Assembly (NCBI RefSeq): GCF_003428875.1
Contig: NZ_QQRS01000004.1
Location: 326,746-390,745 of the forward strand
Source of the DNA: Planomicrobium okeanokoites
GTDB lineage: Bacteria; Bacillota; Bacilli; Bacillales_A; Planococcaceae
Direction of reading: 5' to 3'
Length of the DNA stretch: 64,000 nucleotides
Below are positions 44,029 to 51,731 of the stretch, one piece after another (positions within the stretch are counted from its first letter, which is position 1; each line of letters opens with the position of its first letter). The position numbers were made by a program, and so were the translations under genes. Below the pieces are notes generated by a model, which saw nothing but the letters and a program-made list of their open reading frames with translations, was not told where the DNA came from and did not search any database.

Positions 44029-45873
44029 TTATGCTAAAATTTTCAATTCGCTGCTTTCCGCTTCCCCCACACAAACCCTCACCAGCTCCACCTGCTCTTC
44101 AATCCCTTTCAGTTTCGCCGGGAAAGTCTCCACCTGATTGCCCTCCCGCTCCACAATGGCGCGAAGTTTTGGCTGGTCCAGGTAATTTCGGCTGATGATG
44201 ATGTCGCCACCCGTTCCCTGCCCTTGGATACGCGCCGCCAAATTGACGGTGCGTCCGAAATAATCGAGGCGGTCATTGGACGTCACGGCAATGGCCGGTC
44301 CGCTGTATAAGCCGACTTTTAGGATGATCGGATCCTCTTTGCCTTTATTGAATTCGACGAGGTTCTGTTGAATATCGAGAGCTGCCCGCAAGCCGTCCTC
44401 CGGCAGATGGAATACCGCCATCACGGCGTCGCCGATCGTTTTCACGACACTGCCCCTATTTTTGCCGATCGATTTCGTCAGGTAATCGAAATGCCTATTG
44501 ACCTGCCCATAGGCGCTGGCATCTCCCACTGTTTCATAGAGCGACGTCGAGCCCTGCAAGTCGGTGAACAGGATCGTCACATGATCGATGCCGATCTGCT
44601 GGTCCGGCGATAACATTTCGGATGAAAATAGATCCCGGAATTCCTGCATCGCTGTCACTTGCGCCGCTGTCACCGTGTTCTTGCTCCAGTCGGATTGTTC
44701 CAAAGCAACCAGGATATCATGGCTGCTGGCGTTTTGAACGGTTATTTCGGACGAGCCCGCAACGACTGTCTCTGACCATCCCGCATCGGTATAAATTAAA
44801 GGAAGACCGGTCGCTTCCGCATTTCGCTCCACTGCTGCCATATCGTTCGCCTGCAAAACCCGCAGCCGTAAATTTTCTTCACCAGGCACCGGCAGCCGGA
44901 CTGTCGCTCCTTTAGCAATGACTTTCTGCAGTTTCACATGAGGCGTAATCATGGGACCGCCTACACAATATACTTCAGCATATGCTTTCCGGATTGAGGA
45001 ATGGACTGAAAAATTGAGCTCGACGAATTGGTCGAAGCTGGCATCGTAATTGATTCCGCATAAATCGCAGTGGAATTGGCTGGTCAATCCGGACAATGAA
45101 TTCTGTTCAGATTTTGAGACCCGGCAATTCGGACAGATCATATTCCAGCTCAGGTTTAAAACACCGGATTTGGCAGCATACAAAAACAAGCGAAGCACTT
45201 CATCTGTTTCCATTCCCCATGCTTCCGCAATCCGGACCGGTTCCATATGTGCAGCGTCATGATCACTCTTGGTAACGATATATGCATGAAGCAAGTCGAC
45301 GCTCCGGGGTGTTACCGGCCAGTTGCGGAGCACAGTTGTAAGCCTGTCAAGTTCAGCAAAATCCACTGTATGCTTTTCCTTTTTCTGCGGCGGATCGAAG
45401 AGATCACCTGATTTCCCCACAATAAACTCTTCAATGTAAGCAAATGTGTTGAGCATGGACTTATATCCCGTCAACGGGATAGCGGCCAGGCCCAGAATAT
45501 TCTGCGGAACGAATTCAGCAGTCAGACGGACTCTGGTGACGTCAGTTGAATTCGGAGCCGCATCCAGCAGTTCGATTCCGCCGACAAAATGTTTGATCGG
45601 ACCACTCAGATAACGCCTTTCCACTTCATAACGCTTGTTTTCTTCCCATTGAAAAGGGAACTCCTGCCATCGAAGCGGGACAAGCCCCCCGACTTTCGCA
45701 AAGGCTTCGCGATGAAAAACGCCTTCCCCCTCTTTTTTCACGTTGCCGAATTTGACGGGAAAAAGGCCAATATACAAGTTCAACCGGTTATTATCGGCCA
45801 GCAATGCCCAGATCTTTTCTTTACTGAACGGATAATCCCGTTCCAAGACGTATCTTTTTGTCGCGTACTTCAT
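44029..45873 (-). CDS. Class III nucleotide cyclase with SRPBCC and zinc-ribbon domains
   Basis: Protein of 614 aa. Residues ~1-155 look like a START/SRPBCC lipid-binding fold; ~165-400 is a DUF5939-type region with a zinc ribbon (Cys247, 250, 269, 272); ~430-600 is a class III cyclase domain. Metal-binding D438 (ILFTDLQGST) and D482 (TIGDAVMAVF), the adenine-type pair K478/D537, and N544/R548 (NLAAR) are all present, so it should be active and make cAMP rather than cGMP (inference). Such cyclases are uncommon in Bacilli. Third gene of the HD-GYP operon, 11 bases after the DUF3307 gene. Confidence 0.88.
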   Translation of the reverse strand: MKYATKRYVLERDYPFSKEKIWALLADNNRLNLYIGLFPVKFGNVKKEGEGVFHREAFAKVGGLVPLRWQEFPFQWEENKRYEVERRYLSGPIKHFVGGIELLDAAPNSTDVTRVRLTAEFVPQNILGLAAIPLTGYKSMLNTFAYIEEFIVGKSGDLFDPPQKKEKHTVDFAELDRLTTVLRNWPVTPRSVDLLHAYIVTKSDHDAAHMEPVRIAEAWGMETDEVLRLFLYAAKSGVLNLSWNMICPNCRVSKSEQNSLSGLTSQFHCDLCGINYDASFDQFVELNFSVHSSIRKAYAEVYCVGGPMITPHVKLQKVIAKGATVRLPVPGEENLRLRVLQANDMAAVERNAEATGLPLIYTDAGWSETVVAGSSEITVQNASSHDILVALEQSDWSKNTVTAAQVTAMQEFRDLFSSEMLSPDQQIGIDHVTILFTDLQGSTSLYETVGDASAYGQVNRHFDYLTKSIGKNRGSVVKTIGDAVMAVFHLPEDGLRAALDIQQNLVEFNKGKEDPIILKVGLYSGPAIAVTSNDRLDYFGRTVNLAARIQGQGTGGDIIISRNYLDQPKLRAIVEREGNQVETFPAKLKGIEEQVELVRVCVGEAESSELKILA

Positions 45874-45884
45874 CTGTCACTCTC

Positions 45885-46229
45885 CTACGAAATAGCGATG
45901 GCTATCGCTAAAATGATGATGTGGAAAATCTGGTCGGCCACTATGCACAGCCATGCCTGTTCGGGGCCTTTCGCCGTCTGCACATTGCGCACCCAGAATG
46001 ATACGAATGTCCTTCTGTCCAAAATAATGTGGCTGATGATGATCAAAGCAATCGCCGCGAGCGACAAGCCGCCTGACATAGCGCCGAAAATGCCCACCAC
46101 AATCGTATAGACTGCGACATGCACCAATAAAGGCAGCCACTTGCTCGCTTTATTTTTCGCCATCCATGACGATTGCAATAAAAAATCACCGATTAAATGC
46201 CCGATCAACAGGAAGTCAAACTGGCTCAT
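45885..46229 (-). CDS. DUF3307 membrane protein
   Basis: Protein of 114 aa with about four hydrophobic segments and the family motif LIGHLIGDFLLQSSWMAKNKAS; the C-terminus is a further membrane helix (IVADQIFHIIILAIAIAIS). DUF3307 has no assigned function. The start overlaps the HD-GYP stop by four bases. Confidence 0.82.
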   Translation of the reverse strand: MSQFDFLLIGHLIGDFLLQSSWMAKNKASKWLPLLVHVAVYTIVVGIFGAMSGGLSLAAIALIIISHIILDRRTFVSFWVRNVQTAKGPEQAWLCIVADQIFHIIILAIAIAIS

Positions 46230-47377
46230 AAGCGGTACTCTTTTTTGTGGTCCGCTTCGTATTTCGCCAAATCATATTCACTTTCCGCAAGGACCGTTGT
46301 AAACGCATCGACGATGGCACTGTCGAAAAGTGTGTCTTTGCAGCGGATCAACTCTTCAGCTGCGTCGCTGTAAGGCATGCCTTTACTATAAGAGCGCGCG
46401 GTTGTCATCGCGTCGAATGTATCCGCGACGCCAACGATGCGGGCGAATAAGGAGATTTCATTCCCTTTGAGGCCATCCGGATAACCGCTGCCATCGATGC
46501 GTTCATGATGGGAACGGGCGGTTTGGATGACATCCGCCATTGCTCTTTTCGGTTCCATATTTGACAGGATGTCGGCACCGACTACGGTATGCAATTTAAT
46601 CGCTTCGTATTCCTCTGTCGTCAGCCGGTCAGGTTTGCGGAGGATATCATCCGGGATGCCGATTTTTCCGACGTCATGCAAAAGTGCCGCTTTATACAAT
46701 TCCTTTTTCTTATCGGCTGCCATGCCCAGCTTACCGGCAATCCACACCGAGTAATTGGCGACCCGCTCCGAGTGCCCCGCAGTGTAGGGATCCCGGGCAT
46801 CGAGCACTTTCGCCAGAGTGCGGATCATGCTGAGAAACATCTGCTGCAATTCATCGTACATCTGGCTGTTGTGAAGCGCCATCGCCGACTGGCTGGCGAG
46901 CGCCACTGCCAGGGAGACATCCGCCTCATTAAAGAACTCACACTGTTTTTTATTCAATAGCTGCAGCGATCCCAGCACCTTGCCTTTTACCGTCAGCGGC
47001 ACCGTGATCATCGACTTCGTGACAAAGCCGCTCGACTCATCCACCCGATTAGACCAATCGGGATGTTCCTGGACGTTGCGGATCAAAACCGGTTCTCCGC
47101 TCATGATCACTTTGCCGGCGATGCCCTCGTCTTTCTTCAAACGGATATTGACGATCTTGTCAGCGGATTCCCCGTATGCCGCGACGACTTTGATCTCTTC
47201 GCCGTCCTGGTCCAGCACCCAAAGCGTGCCTGCCTCAGCACCGACCATCGTCACCATCTGCAGCAGGATGTTCTGGAACACTTCTTCTATCTCCAAATTC
47301 GAATTCAATTGTTTTGCAGCTTCCAGCAGCTTCAATAATTCCTGAACCTGCAATTCCAAATTCTCTACGCGTTCCAC
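46226..47377 (-). CDS. GAF-HD-GYP protein, predicted c-di-GMP phosphodiesterase
   Basis: Protein of 383 aa. N-terminal coiled coil (1-28), GAF sensor domain (~30-170), HD-GYP domain (~185-360). Key residues are intact: HD at 234-235 (LLHDVGKIGIPDDIL), HHERIDGSGYP at 290-300, and the DTFDAMTTARSY helix. This family breaks down c-di-GMP. GTG start behind GGGGGAG. A sigma-D promoter lies 33 bases upstream, which places the operon in the motility regulon. Confidence 0.92.
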   Translation of the reverse strand: MERVENLELQVQELLKLLEAAKQLNSNLEIEEVFQNILLQMVTMVGAEAGTLWVLDQDGEEIKVVAAYGESADKIVNIRLKKDEGIAGKVIMSGEPVLIRNVQEHPDWSNRVDESSGFVTKSMITVPLTVKGKVLGSLQLLNKKQCEFFNEADVSLAVALASQSAMALHNSQMYDELQQMFLSMIRTLAKVLDARDPYTAGHSERVANYSVWIAGKLGMAADKKKELYKAALLHDVGKIGIPDDILRKPDRLTTEEYEAIKLHTVVGADILSNMEPKRAMADVIQTARSHHERIDGSGYPDGLKGNEISLFARIVGVADTFDAMTTARSYSKGMPYSDAAEELIRCKDTLFDSAIVDAFTTVLAESEYDLAKYEADHKKEYRL

Positions 47378-47410
47378 GGTACTCCCCCAATGACAGTCAT
47401 TTATTGATTA

Positions 47411-47437
47411 TTATCGGCTGAAAGCCCTTTAACCTTA
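47411..47437 (-). promoter_or_regulatory. Sigma-D promoter of the HD-GYP operon
   Basis: On the minus strand TAAG (47437-47434), 15 bases, GCCGATAA (47418-47411); one departure from consensus in each box, spacing exact. Confidence 0.8.
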
Positions 47438-47449
47438 ACCCTTCGCGGA

Positions 47450-47481
47450 TAATAAAAAGCTGAACCTCATGGATTCAGCTT
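47450..47481 (-). terminator. Terminator of the VOC gene
   Basis: AAGCTGAA/TTCAGCTT hairpin followed by TTATT on the minus strand; it begins inside the stop codon of the gene. Confidence 0.85.
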
Positions 47482-47875
47482 AATCCCCCATCGATCCTAA
47501 GCTTTCATAGATTTCAAGCAAGTTCCCAGCAGGATCACGGAAATGCGCCACTTTGATGCCCCAGTCTTCCTGCACGGTCGGCTCGGTGAGAAAGTCGACT
47601 TTCTTCTGGAGTTCGCGGTACGTTTCCTCCACATCCTCTACTTTGAAAATAAGCGCTGCTTTATCTGACCGTTTCCGGAGCAAATGATATTCCGCACCGA
47701 TTGCGTCGGCCATCCGCTTCCTTTCAAACAAACCCAATTTTACTCCCGCAAATTCAAAGTCGGCATAATTGGAATCTTCATCTCCCCACACCACATTGAA
47801 ACCCAGAACATTTCGGTAGAACAGAAAACATTCCTTGTAATTGTCCACCAATAAGCGAATATGCGTCAGTTCCAA
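47480..47875 (-). CDS. VOC (glyoxalase/dioxygenase) family protein
   Basis: Protein of 131 aa with the two beta-alpha-beta-beta-beta halves of the vicinal oxygen chelate fold (ELTHIRLLVDNYKECFLFYRNVLGF; VAHFRDPAGNLLEIYESL). Metal-ligand candidates are His5 in the first half and a Glu in LLEIYE. Substrate cannot be predicted; members include glyoxalases and resistance enzymes. Confidence 0.85.
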   Translation of the reverse strand: MELTHIRLLVDNYKECFLFYRNVLGFNVVWGDEDSNYADFEFAGVKLGLFERKRMADAIGAEYHLLRKRSDKAALIFKVEDVEETYRELQKKVDFLTEPTVQEDWGIKVAHFRDPAGNLLEIYESLGSMGD

Positions 47876-47947
47876 TTAAATCCCTCCCCTTGCAGTGATT
47901 TGCTTTCTTTCTCTTTCTCTACAGTCTGCCGATTTTCCTCTATCGAT

Positions 47948-47982
47948 GTAAAAACAGCTCCCGCAAAAATAGCGGAAGCTGC
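47948..47982 (-). terminator. Terminator after the alpha/beta hydrolase gene
   Basis: AGCTTCCGC/GCGGGAGCT hairpin (one G-T pair) then GTTTTTAC on the minus strand. Confidence 0.8.
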
Positions 47983-48095
47983 CTCTTTTATTTCTTCATG
48001 CAATATAATCTTCTTTCGCTGCGACCTTCTACTAATTGCTTAAACCGCCCCATTACTATCAGTGGATATATCATCAGGAAGTTTCCTGGAATTTT

Positions 48096-48821
48096 TTATT
48101 GTATTATCATCTTCTTAATCAACGAAGTGACGAGCACCGGATTGTCCAAATGGACAGCATGCCCCGCCTCTTCAATCACCACATGTTCACTGGTTGAAGA
48201 CAACTCCGCAAGTTCCATTTGGAAGTTCAGCCACTCCCGCATGGACTCTGCCGTATGGTGAGGCTGAGTGCCACCGGTCACTACCAGCAATGTGGTGTTT
48301 CCCAAGCTTTTGCCCCGAACCTGTTCAAGACTTTGTTCAAATTCTTCCAAAGTCGCTTCGACGGTAAACTGACTTAAATATTCTTCCTTCACTTGTTCAG
48401 AAAACAACGGCACCATCTTTTGGTTCTGGTCTTCGTGGCAGGAATCCAGCAAGATCACACCTGCTGTATCGTCAGGATAGAGATGTGCGAAAAGGCGGAC
48501 GTTGATGCCGCCGAACGAGTGGCCGACCATTAAATAAGGCGGCTCGACCTTGGCCACTTGAAGCAGATCTTTTAAATTCCAGACAATTTGCAGACTGTGC
48601 AAAGGTCCATCACTCTTGTCACTCTTTCCCACACCCGCCCGGTCATAAAAGAACATTTCCACCGATCCAGCCAATCTTTTGCGAATCGGCTCCCAGTTTT
48701 CCATGTCCCAGCCATAGCCTGACTCAAAGACGACGACGGGTCCTTTCCCCGTTTTATCCGTCCGTTCATAATAGAGCTCTGCACCGTTTATTGCTATTCT
48801 ACCGCCAACACTATTCCCCAT
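48096..48821 (-). CDS. Alpha/beta hydrolase
   Basis: Protein of 241 aa with nucleophile elbow GHSFGG, oxyanion region VFESGYGWDMENW, FYDRAGVGKSD, catalytic acid candidate in VILLDSC or the later LLVVTGGTQ loop, and the terminal His in EEAGHAVHLDNP. The ATG at 48821 lies 8 bases after AGAGGAG; the GTG three codons earlier overlaps that site. Substrate unknown. Probably last gene of a four-gene operon. Confidence 0.87.
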   Translation of the reverse strand: MGNSVGGRIAINGAELYYERTDKTGKGPVVVFESGYGWDMENWEPIRKRLAGSVEMFFYDRAGVGKSDKSDGPLHSLQIVWNLKDLLQVAKVEPPYLMVGHSFGGINVRLFAHLYPDDTAGVILLDSCHEDQNQKMVPLFSEQVKEEYLSQFTVEATLEEFEQSLEQVRGKSLGNTTLLVVTGGTQPHHTAESMREWLNFQMELAELSSTSEHVVIEEAGHAVHLDNPVLVTSLIKKMIIQ

Positions 48822-48838
48822 TCCAAGCACTCCTCTTT

Positions 48839-49354
48839 TCAGCTGACAGCAATCGGCGGAATATATTTTTCATTGATTTCATCTGCAGCGACTTCAGCAG
48901 TCGTATAATCCAGAATAACACCTTGGTCATATGTAAACAGATGCTCCAATCCCAGCCGGCCCTCCAGCACCGCCGGCAAATAAGCACGGAGATTTGAAGC
49001 TACACCCCGGTTGTCTTTATGAAGAATCCAGTCAACCTGCTTCCAGTCCAGGATGCCTTCCGCCGTCCCGGCTGGCGTCACCAAACGACTGCCTTCCGGC
49101 AAATCAGCTGTAAAAAGATACATGCCTTCCCGACCTTCGTTACTCTTGAATATCACATTACCTGCATAAGTCAGCTCTTTCAGGAGAATTCCCGTTTCTT
49201 CAAAAGTCTCCCTGATGACACTTTCAAATGGCGTTTCCCCGTTCTCTATTTTGCCGCCAACACCGTTCCATGTGCCCATCTGCGGCTTTTTCAACCGGTT
49301 CAGCAGCAGGAATTGGTTTCCGTTTCTGATCAAACAAAGCGTATATTTCAGCAT
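48839..49354 (-). CDS. NUDIX hydrolase (MutT/8-oxo-dGTPase type)
   Basis: Protein of 171 aa with a complete Nudix box GGKIENGE...RETFEETGI (residues ~33-55) and the lead-in LLLNRLKKPQMGTWNGVGGK typical of 8-oxo-dGTP diphosphatases. A C-terminal extension after residue 125 is not part of the Nudix core. Confidence 0.88.
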   Translation of the reverse strand: MLKYTLCLIRNGNQFLLLNRLKKPQMGTWNGVGGKIENGETPFESVIRETFEETGILLKELTYAGNVIFKSNEGREGMYLFTADLPEGSRLVTPAGTAEGILDWKQVDWILHKDNRGVASNLRAYLPAVLEGRLGLEHLFTYDQGVILDYTTAEVAADEINEKYIPPIAVS

Positions 49355-49389
49355 AATGAAAACCCTCTCGTTTCTTTAGACTAGATTTA

Positions 49390-49839
49390 TCACCCAGTTA
49401 TCTCCCAATAAACCATCTCTTCACTCTCAGCCACTTTTTTCATCCCGATTTTTTCGAGCACACGGATCGATTCCTGGTTATCCACCAGCGTTTCCGCTTT
49501 GATCTTATGTATACCATCCTGTTTCCATGCCCAGTCGACCAAGGCCTTTACCGCTTCTGTCGCATATCCTTTGCTCCAGTATTCTTCAAGCAAACCATAG
49601 CCGATTTCCACTGCGCCCTTATCATCCGGCGCACCTTTGAATCCCAGATCCCCGATGATCTTGTCGCCTGCTTTCAGTATCGCCAGCCACGGTCCCCAAT
49701 AAAGGACGGCGGGATCTTCCGCCAATTGCTTCAGGTGATTTGCAACCTGTGGTCCATTTTCGTATTGTTGTTCATTCAGCATCGGAATTACATCTTCCGT
49801 GCAAGTGCTGATAATCAATCGTTCAGTTTCTATTTTCAT
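49390..49839 (-). CDS. GNAT family N-acetyltransferase
   Basis: Protein of 149 aa of the RimJ/RimL type (ETERLIISTCTEDVIPMLN..., EIGYGLLEEYWSKGYATEAVKALVDWAW with the acetyl-CoA loop, NQESIRVLEKIGMKKV). It overlaps the upstream NUDIX gene by 17 bases. Target unknown. Confidence 0.87.
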   Translation of the reverse strand: MKIETERLIISTCTEDVIPMLNEQQYENGPQVANHLKQLAEDPAVLYWGPWLAILKAGDKIIGDLGFKGAPDDKGAVEIGYGLLEEYWSKGYATEAVKALVDWAWKQDGIHKIKAETLVDNQESIRVLEKIGMKKVAESEEMVYWEITG

Positions 49840-50353
49840 TTCCCACAGTCACTCCGCTTTCCATCTTGTTGTTCATTGCTTCCTTTAATACCAATAACGC
49901 AATTTCATGGTCATCCATTACATGCGGCACTTCTTCCGGCTCAACCCAAATGCGTGTCAGGGTCTCATGCTCCCGTAGAAATGGCAGACATTCCGTAACG
50001 TCCATCCGGTAAAACAATTGGTAACCGACCTGCGGATATTTTCCGTTCTCCACGAACTTCACGTTTTCTGTATGATCGACACAAATCGCTCCGATATAGG
50101 TTACATCCCCTTTGACATAAGCTTCTTCATATACTTCGCGGTGCAGCGTTTCTTCAGGGCTTTCCCCGAATTCAATATGGCCGCCCGGAACATTAAAGCC
50201 TCTGCCATCCACATGGACAAGCACCACTTTCCCTTCAAAAAAGCAGTAACCGTGGACACTCGTCACAATATCATTCGATTTCATCTTTCTGTATGGTTCC
50301 CAACTGAGACTGATGGTATGACCGCCCCAATTCACATATGCCTGATTTTCCAT
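49823..50353 (-). CDS. NUDIX hydrolase
   Basis: Protein of 176 aa from the chosen ATG. Nudix box GGHIEFGESPEETLHREVYEEAYV (G-x5-E-x7-REVYEEA) with VNWGGHTISLSWEPY at the N-terminus. The frame is open 37 codons further, to a TTG at 50464 that also has a ribosome site (AGGGG) and would add a membrane helix (AVLYVLLSLGAIGLFYST). I prefer the ATG, which follows AAGGGG by 7 bases and matches the usual length of the family; a membrane-anchored form is possible. Confidence 0.75.
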   Translation of the reverse strand: MENQAYVNWGGHTISLSWEPYRKMKSNDIVTSVHGYCFFEGKVVLVHVDGRGFNVPGGHIEFGESPEETLHREVYEEAYVKGDVTYIGAICVDHTENVKFVENGKYPQVGYQLFYRMDVTECLPFLREHETLTRIWVEPEEVPHVMDDHEIALLVLKEAMNNKMESGVTVGNENRN

Positions 50354-50588
50354 GCGCTTGCCCCTTATCTTTGTTTCGTAATTTTTTTCAGCTTTGGCAG
50401 TACTATAGAAAAGCCCAATCGCTCCTAAGCTCAATAAAACGTATAAAACAGCACGATTCGCCAATTAAAACCCCTATTTTAATTAATCATATCATCCTGC
50501 CGCCAAGTAAAATACTGAATTTTACAATTCCTGAACTCTTATTTTTTCCAACTCCATACCAAATCTCATGGAGTAAATAAGAAAATCT

Positions 50589-50608
50589 ATATTTCACCAG
50601 TGAAATAT
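50589..50608. promoter_or_regulatory. Perfect 20-base palindrome (possible operator)
   Basis: ATATTTCAC-CA-GTGAAATAT, nine-base arms, in the spacer between the divergent NUDIX operon and the NlpC/P60 gene. The arms TTTCAC/GTGAAA look like a repressor site; the regulator is not known. Confidence 0.45.
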
Positions 50609-50717
50609 TCATACCATATAATGTAATTTTATGGCGGTGATTGAAAAAGAATATATGTATATTTTCTACTTTCCACTTTCTAAAAACCCTTCAGACTAAC
50701 GTTAGGAGATTGTTTTT

Positions 50718-50780
50718 ATGAATTACCTGTTTATTATTATACAAAGATATAATATATCAAAAATATATCAAAATATTTAA
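50718..50780 (+). CDS. Possible 20-residue leader peptide or small protein
   Basis: ATG 9 bases after TTAGGAG, 20 codons (hydrophobic start NYLFIII, then YNISKIYQNI), stop TAA. It lies 200 bases upstream of the NlpC/P60 gene in an AT-rich leader. The good ribosome site is the only support; it could be chance. Nothing else was recognised in 50610-50930. Confidence 0.25.
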   Translation: MNYLFIIIQRYNISKIYQNI

Positions 50781-50979
50781 ATGCGTTCACAAAACCATTA
50801 CAAGGGTTTAATTCGTGAAAACCGCATGCTACACTAATCAAGGCTTCAAAGATAAATGACACGGACCATCAAATTATTAATATCTCATCAGACATTTTGG
50901 TTTTAACTATAAAATACGAGAATCACTATTCAACGATATGAATCCAGTGAATTCCAGACATTTAAGGAGAAATAAAAAC

Positions 50980-51612
50980 ATGAAAAAAACAAAAAAAGCA
51001 TTACTATCTTTCACTGCCACTATTGCCCTTTCAGCTGCTATCGCTGCACCTACTAGCGCAGCTACACACCAAGTAAAATCCGGAGATACACTTTGGCAAA
51101 TTGCACAGGATTATGGAACTACGGTTTCTAGCCTGCAAAGCATCAACGGTATTTCAGGCCATATGATTTATCCTGGCCAAACATTCCAGACTAGCGCAGG
51201 TTCTTCTGCAGCATCAAGCAGCACGACAGCGCCACAGGTTTCACAAGTGAGCAACCCCACTTCTTCAGTTGCATCCATTGCACAGCAATATATCGGAGTT
51301 CCATATGTATGGGGCGGCTCAACACCAGCAGGATTCGACTGCAGCGGATTTATCGCCTATACACTTAACAAAGCAGGCCACAACGTAGCCCGCACAAGCG
51401 CAGCCGGTTACTATAACATGGCGACGAAAGTCAGCTCTCCACAACAAGGGGACTTGGTATTCTTCTCTGGCACGTATAAAGCAGGGATTTCCCACATCGG
51501 AATCTATATCGGCAACGGCAAAATGGTCGCTGCCAATAACGGCGGAGTAGAAGTCGTCGACATCTTTGGCCCATACTGGGGAGACCACTTCACTGGCTAC
51601 GGCAGAATGTAA
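50980..51612 (+). CDS. Secreted LysM-NlpC/P60 endopeptidase
   Basis: Protein of 210 aa. Signal peptide (cleavage after TSA), one LysM module for peptidoglycan binding (THQVKSGDTLWQIAQDYGTTVSSLQSINGI), Ser/Thr-rich linker, and an NlpC/P60 domain (~95-210) with catalytic Cys in GFDCSGFI and His in ISHIGIYIG. Such enzymes cut the D-Glu to diamino-acid bond in stem peptides. The ATG at 50980 follows AAGGAG by 9 bases; the longer frame starts upstream of this site without support. Confidence 0.93.
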   Translation: MKKTKKALLSFTATIALSAAIAAPTSAATHQVKSGDTLWQIAQDYGTTVSSLQSINGISGHMIYPGQTFQTSAGSSAASSSTTAPQVSQVSNPTSSVASIAQQYIGVPYVWGGSTPAGFDCSGFIAYTLNKAGHNVARTSAAGYYNMATKVSSPQQGDLVFFSGTYKAGISHIGIYIGNGKMVAANNGGVEVVDIFGPYWGDHFTGYGRM

Positions 51613-51630
51613 TAAAATCAATACACGAAA

Positions 51631-51663
51631 CAGACCAGGATGTAATTCCTGGTCTGTTTTTTT
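51631..51663 (+). terminator. Terminator of the NlpC/P60 gene
   Basis: CAGACCAGGA/TCCTGGTCTG hairpin followed by TTTTTTT. Confidence 0.94.
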
Positions 51664-51684
51664 GCGTGTCTTTAAATCTGATAG

Positions 51685-51717
51685 CAAAAAAAAGCCGGAC
51701 CCCTAAGGATCCGGCTC
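51685..51717 (-). terminator. Terminator of glmS
   Basis: AGCCGGATCC/GGTCCGGCT-type hairpin followed by TTTTTTTTGC on the minus strand, 15 bases after the stop. Confidence 0.9.
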
Positions 51718-51731
51718 TGCTTTAATCGTCT

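Noticed and set aside
50600..50979. Cyclic di-AMP (ydaO) riboswitch before the NlpC/P60 gene
   Set aside because: Such genes often carry one, but the conserved ydaO blocks are absent here.
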